From: Sipunculus nudus
Lineage: Eukaryota; Annelida; Sipuncula; Golfingiida; Sipunculidae
Direction of reading: 5' to 3'
DNA length: 64,000 bases
NCBI GenBank assembly: GCA_026874595.1
Contig: CM049314.1
Location: forward strand, 27,603,729-27,667,728
Under the pieces are notes generated by a model. That model saw only the letters and a program-made list of their open reading frames with translations. It had not been told where the DNA came from and did not search any database. The position numbers were made by a program, and so were the translations under genes. Each line of letters opens with the position of its first letter. The first letter of the stretch is position 1. Positions 59,565-64,000 of this stretch are shown one piece after another.

Positions 59565-61366
59565 TCATCAAGATATGGAATAGATAAAATAGTCTGAAGG
59601 AATTATTTACATCACTTCCAATGCTTGTTGCCCTTATTGTTGATTTGCTCATATATACAAATGAGGGGGTTGATAAGCTGAGTGTTTTTATGCTCTAGAG
59701 CTATGTGTGGGCCAGTAACCTGCGGGGTCCGCAGCCTGACCCGCCCTGCAGGCCCTTGAAGGTTGACTTTTTCATGATTTTGCAGGGCGGGGTGAGTAAA
59801 AAAATATGATTTTTTTAATGCGGTTTCTGTTGGCTAAAAGTATGGTTGTTGTAACATTGAGGAGATTGTTATATTTATCAAAACGTAATGCCCATGTCTG
59901 TTTAATTTGATTATTCCATTTCTTCAAGAGAGATCTTACTGTATATAAAAGTATTTAACTGATGAAACTAAATTCTCTGATTTTTAGACAGATTCGTCTG
60001 CAGTTACCACTGGACATGATGTATTATACATGTACCTGTCCATAGTGTTGTATGTTTAGATTGTTCAGCACTCTTAGTCTATACTTTTGGCCAGTCTAAC
60101 ATATTACATAACATGGCCCGGAGTAGAGCACCAGCATGATTACCTGCGACCTAATAATAGCCACTTCATGGGCTCATCTGGTCTGTCACCAGCTTGATAT
60201 AGCTTTACAAATCCCACGAAGCCAAAGCATGAGGTATTCTCAGGGTGCCAAAGACCAAAAGCTGGTTAAGAGCACTGCTTGGGCAAACAGTTTACTATAT
60301 AGAACCCATGCTATTTTGATATCTGTCTCTGTGTACACTTCCTGGACCGATGCTGGACTCCCTCTGTAGTACCATACCCTTATTCTTTTTTAGCTAATTA
60401 GCTGATCATTACTAAGCATAATTAACCTGATGGTGTGTTTGTTAAATACAAGATGTAAAAAAGAATTAAGCAAATACTGTCCAGCTGGTACAGCCAGTCG
60501 CTCTGGGCATAAATAACAGAAATTTATCCCTTTATGTTTAAATTTTGTTTTATATTCGGTAAAGATGCATGTAAATAGACGACATAGGGTCGAACTTGTT
60601 TATTTTATCCATTAAAATGTAAAAAAAAAAATGATCCATTAAGGTATGTTATGCATTAAAGCAATGTAAGCTGCTGAACATATAATCATTGATGTGGTCA
60701 ACATATTGTACAAAGATATCTGTTTATGGTTATGTTTGGATAAATAATCATGACCAGGTTTAATCATAACTTTGCCCATATACTTATGAGGTGATTTGCT
60801 CAGGATGTGACTGGCAGATGGATAATACCTGGCTCACTTAACTACATGCTCATTTTTACAATACCAATTACACAAATAAGTATAGCTAAGAACTGTTACA
60901 GTGAGCCCTTCACCATGGTCTTTAAATAATAAATGAAGACCATACTAAACATGATATATTTTAAATTTAAAACAATGATTTTATTTATTCCTCTCTTATT
61001 TAATCTCAGAATGCTCACACACACACAATCCAGCTATCTTCCATCAGATGCAGCAACTACCAAAGAATAATTTGATGGTTGTCAGAAGTGACAACAGCTG
61101 AATACTCTTAATGTTTTTGTTTTTTATCAGTGGTAAGCATGAAAGACAAGTTTATAAGGAACATTAACTGTAGCTGTTAAAAATAAGAAATTACAAATGT
61201 AATCAATATAATCATATCTAATTATCATGATTACAATTACATTGAAAGAGTAATTGATTACGATTAGAATTACTTTGCTTTTAAAATAAATGTAATCGAT
61301 TACGATCACAAACAAACATGTAATAGATTGTTATCGATTACGATAACTGATTACGATAATCCCATG

Positions 61367-61370
<4 letters not shown>
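59565..61370. other. Intergenic, no recognised gene
   Basis: Contains a 12 bp inverted repeat (ACCCGCCCTGCA at 59739-59750; TGCAGGGCGGGGT at 59781-59793, one base bulged) and TAATCGATTACGAT-type short repeats at about 61240-61350. Confidence 0.4.

Positions 61371-61371
<1 letters not shown>

Positions 61372-61454
<83 letters not shown>
61372..61454. repeat. (TA)n microsatellite
   Basis: TA run interrupted once (TTTGTT), ending where the LTR-like element starts. Confidence 0.95.
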
Positions 61455-61458
<4 letters not shown>

Positions 61459-62256
61459 ACAGAAATAACCTTATATAAACAGATCACGTATGCGTGATAA
61501 ACACAAATTTTGTGAAGGAGATAAAAACAAATTAGATTCTGTAACACTAGGCAGCATGAAATGTATAGGGGAATGAATAAAGAAGTCAGTGTTTTTTTAT
61601 TAACAAATAACTATAATTTATTCTTAAAGCAACCCTAACAATACAATACACTAAATCAATACAATTATACAGTAAAACAGCGGTTTAGCAACAAGTAAAT
61701 ACAATAACATAGAAAAATAATGTACACAATACCTGGATACCAACACCATCACAACGATAAGTCCTTTAAATGAAAACTCTCGGAGAATGACAGTCGTGTG
61801 CAAAGTTCTTGCATCAACCCAGAAAGTAAACTGAAGTCCAAATGCATAAAATCCAGGAGAAAGTCTTGGAAAATCTATAATTGCCGCATTTGTCGGATAA
61901 GGCACAGCGCCCTGACACACGCTTCTGCGTCCGCTGGAATCTTCTCTGCTCTCTGCCCCCCCCCCCCCCGTTCTATAACACAGCCCCTTTATATACCTTC
62001 ACACCTCAAGCCGAGAATTTTCCACTTCTCGAACAGTCTATACGATCTTGCACAACACAGTAAAGCACGCGTTTCAGGAATTCTCTAGAAAGACATCGCC
62101 GTGCCTCTACACACCATGGTGTACACGTGATCTCGCCCCAAGCCAGCATAACAACAAGAGTTCAACCAGTACGGATTAAACATGGAATGTAATACGCGGC
62201 CAGACAGGAATGCCATAACAGTTACTCCCGTGTCACATAATAAAAAGAGCACCTGT

Positions 62257-62260
<4 letters not shown>
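61455..62260 (+). mobile_element. Probable solo LTR, 806 bp
   Basis: Starts TGTTACAG and ends CTGTAACA, an 8 bp inverted pair with TG...CA ends. It lies between TA tracts, so target duplication ATAT is possible but not diagnostic. On the + strand a TATA-like TTTATATACC (about 61988) is followed by AATAAA at 62239-62244, in LTR order. No coding sequence, primer site or second LTR is in the window. A truncated copy lies at 15525-16036, which shows the element is dispersed. A poly-C run occupies 61956-61969. Confidence 0.6.

Positions 62261-62346
<86 letters not shown>
62261..62346. repeat. (TA)n microsatellite
   Basis: About 86 bp of TA abutting the right end of the solo LTR. Confidence 0.95.
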
Positions 62347-62348
<2 letters not shown>

Positions 62349-62349
62349 T

Positions 62350-63725
62350 TTTCCTCTTGACGCTCAGATATGCATGATTTTTGCATGAGTGCTACAAGTA
62401 CATCCTTCCCGTGTGGAGACTTAAAAAACCTAGAAATGTAACGCCAATGCCTGAAAGCATTCGAAGAGTACACGTGTGCATGAATTACTTGTAATGGCAA
62501 CATAAAAAGTTAATGAAAGCCTGGAGATATAATGCTGGCAGTAATGTTGCTTGACAGTTCTGTTAGATCCCTGCAGGAATAGATAAATGTATATATACAT
62601 TTCTGTTTGTCTCTCCGTCCTTCTCTCTCCCCAGTAACTGTATGTATATGAAGTAGTGTGTGTCGGCAATGTATCACCATTGTCTTCTCTATAAGATAAT
62701 TATAACAAACCTGACCTCGAAGTAATAGGACCCCCATGTCCATCAGAAGGTGTTTGATGGAATAGCAAGGAAAATGCAATGAAATGTCCATCTAGCCTAT
62801 TGTTTTTGTATCATGGTAAACAGTTGTTAATCTTAGCATTGTGGTACGAGTAATGAATTAAACTTAAAATGGTATAAGTGAACTCACAAACCAGAGTGCA
62901 AATCCATGTATATGATAACCATCATTTCCAGTGCCATGTCCTACTCTAGTTTAGCCAAATAACCTGTGTGCGATATGCTTGTATTCATGCAGACCGAAAT
63001 TTAACAAAAAAAGTAGTCGGATATAGCATTGCACTGAATTATAACGGCATTTAATTTGGACCTATTCCAATCTACTCAATTATATAAAGTAGATATGTAC
63101 CTATGGCTTTACATAAACATGAGTACCTTCTGTATAGTTCCTGAAATACATTGCTTGATCCTTGATCCTTGAATTTGTAAAGTTGACGGTCAATGTTTTG
63201 AAGTGCTAAAAAGGTTGTGGCTGCTCAAACGTGCCCCCGCCCCTCTTTAAAGTATTCCACCATGTTCGATTCTTAAATAACGGGTGTTTTTCTGATAGAT
63301 TTTTGCAAGCATATTGCGTCACTTGGGAAAATGACGACCATATCGGAAAAGGCCAAGTGCTCAAGGTGAGAATTGCATTGAATATAGAGCATGTGTGGAC
63401 AGACTCATATGCACATGTGTGTATGTGTATCCTGCCGCAAAAAAAAAAAAAAAAAAAAAAACAGTGCTGCACAAGACAGCTAAGGGACACCAGGTCCATG
63501 AGTAGCCATGTAATCATGAGGGACAGACCTTTTATTGAATAAACCGATTCGGCTTATGAGTCATTATACAAGTCATAATTGAGCAGCCTTTTCAAGGGTC
63601 AGATAAAAATATTCTTCTCTTCTTTTATCAACATCAGCATGTGTGGGAAAAGCAAACGTTAGTTTCAAATGACCGCGGTGGAGGTATCCGAGAACAGTTA
63701 GCATGGGAGAGCTTCATGTTTTTTT
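62350..63725. other. Intergenic, no recognised gene
   Basis: AT-rich. A poly-A run occupies 63439-63461. The two opposite-strand frames near 63206-63542 run through it and have no domain. Confidence 0.35.
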
Positions 63726-63726
63726 T

Positions 63727-64000
63727 AGCTTAGCTGAGTGAAAGTGATCTGAGCAATAGCGATCACTCTTTGTCCGTACTCCGTCTGTCGGTCTTGCTGT
63801 CCGTTCATCTGTCCATCCGTCTGTTAACCGGGCAGAGATCGTAACCACTAGACCTAGAATCCTCTAACATGATATTCTGGGATGTCCATGAAAAATCTCC
63901 TTAGAAACCTGAAATTAAGTCTCTGTTACCCATATTCTCCAAACTTTGGGGCTCAGAGGTATCTCCCCGCCCCCCCCCCCCCCCCCCCAGGATAAAATTT
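63727..64000 (+). mobile_element. TAGCTCAG-type element, cut by window end
   Basis: Terminus TTAGCTTAGCTGAGTGAAAG, TGATCTGAGCAATAGCGATC, ACTC, then a TCCGTC-rich spacer and the first minisatellite unit (AGACCTAGAATCCTCTAACA, AAATCTCC, AAACCTGAAATTAAGTC). It corresponds to the left part of 16397-18600. A C run lies at 63970-63989. Confidence 0.7.

Noticed and set aside
9766-62503. Open frames with runs of Tyr-Ile across the TA tracts (for example near 9766, 31362, 36261, 61338, 62182)
   Set aside because: They are translations of (TA)n microsatellites and have no other coding evidence.

Overview
The window is animal nuclear DNA, most likely from a marine mollusc or another lophotrochozoan. 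It is AT-rich and gene-poor. Remains of many unrelated mobile elements, long (TA)n tracts and C/G homopolymer runs fill most of it. Open frames are short, and there is no operon-like packing, ribosome binding site, rRNA gene or clear tRNA gene. The taxonomic call is an inference from the repeat content and from the LRR-Ig membrane protein family. No single sequence here proves it.

The only clearly protein-coding family is a set of leucine-rich-repeat plus immunoglobulin-domain membrane proteins on the + strand. Copy 1 (2-904) is open from the left window edge to its stop and looks intact. Copy 2 (24.4-25.7 kb) spans the protein from N-terminus to transmembrane helix but carries one frameshift and several nonsense codons. 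Copy 3 (41.5-42.6 kb) is more eroded. All three share orientation and show no introns. They look like a tandem family in birth-and-death turnover.

The rest is mobile or repetitive DNA. In order: a decayed minus-strand mobile-element-like gene (4.2-7.0 kb); a Helitron/pearl-like element with a ~275 bp internal tandem repeat (10.8-12.2 kb); a small MITE (13.0-13.2 kb); a truncated LTR-like copy (15.5-16.0 kb); a ~155 bp minisatellite with about 14 units, each built around a palindrome of the oestrogen response element type (16.4-18.6 kb); two related ~640 bp repeats at 19.6 and 38.3 kb plus an inverted third piece at 39.2 kb; a miniature LTR (TRIM-like) element whose LTRs contain a tRNA-like Pol III promoter (27.3-27.7 kb); a second minisatellite element (28.7-29.6 kb); a recent 228 bp tandem duplication (30.4-30.9 kb); a TA-target MITE with long inverted ends (36.6-37.0 kb); a tRNA-derived SINE (48.0-48.3 kb); a deleted pogo/Tigger transposon keeping the start of its DNA-binding domain (49.4-50.4 kb); and a probable 806 bp solo LTR inserted into a TA microsatellite (61.5-62.3 kb).

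No pathway or gene cluster links these features. The points of most interest are the arrays of nuclear-receptor-type palindromes carried by a mobile minisatellite, the miniature LTR element with an internal Pol III-type promoter, the uncharacterised mobile-element gene family, and the LRR-Ig gene turnover.
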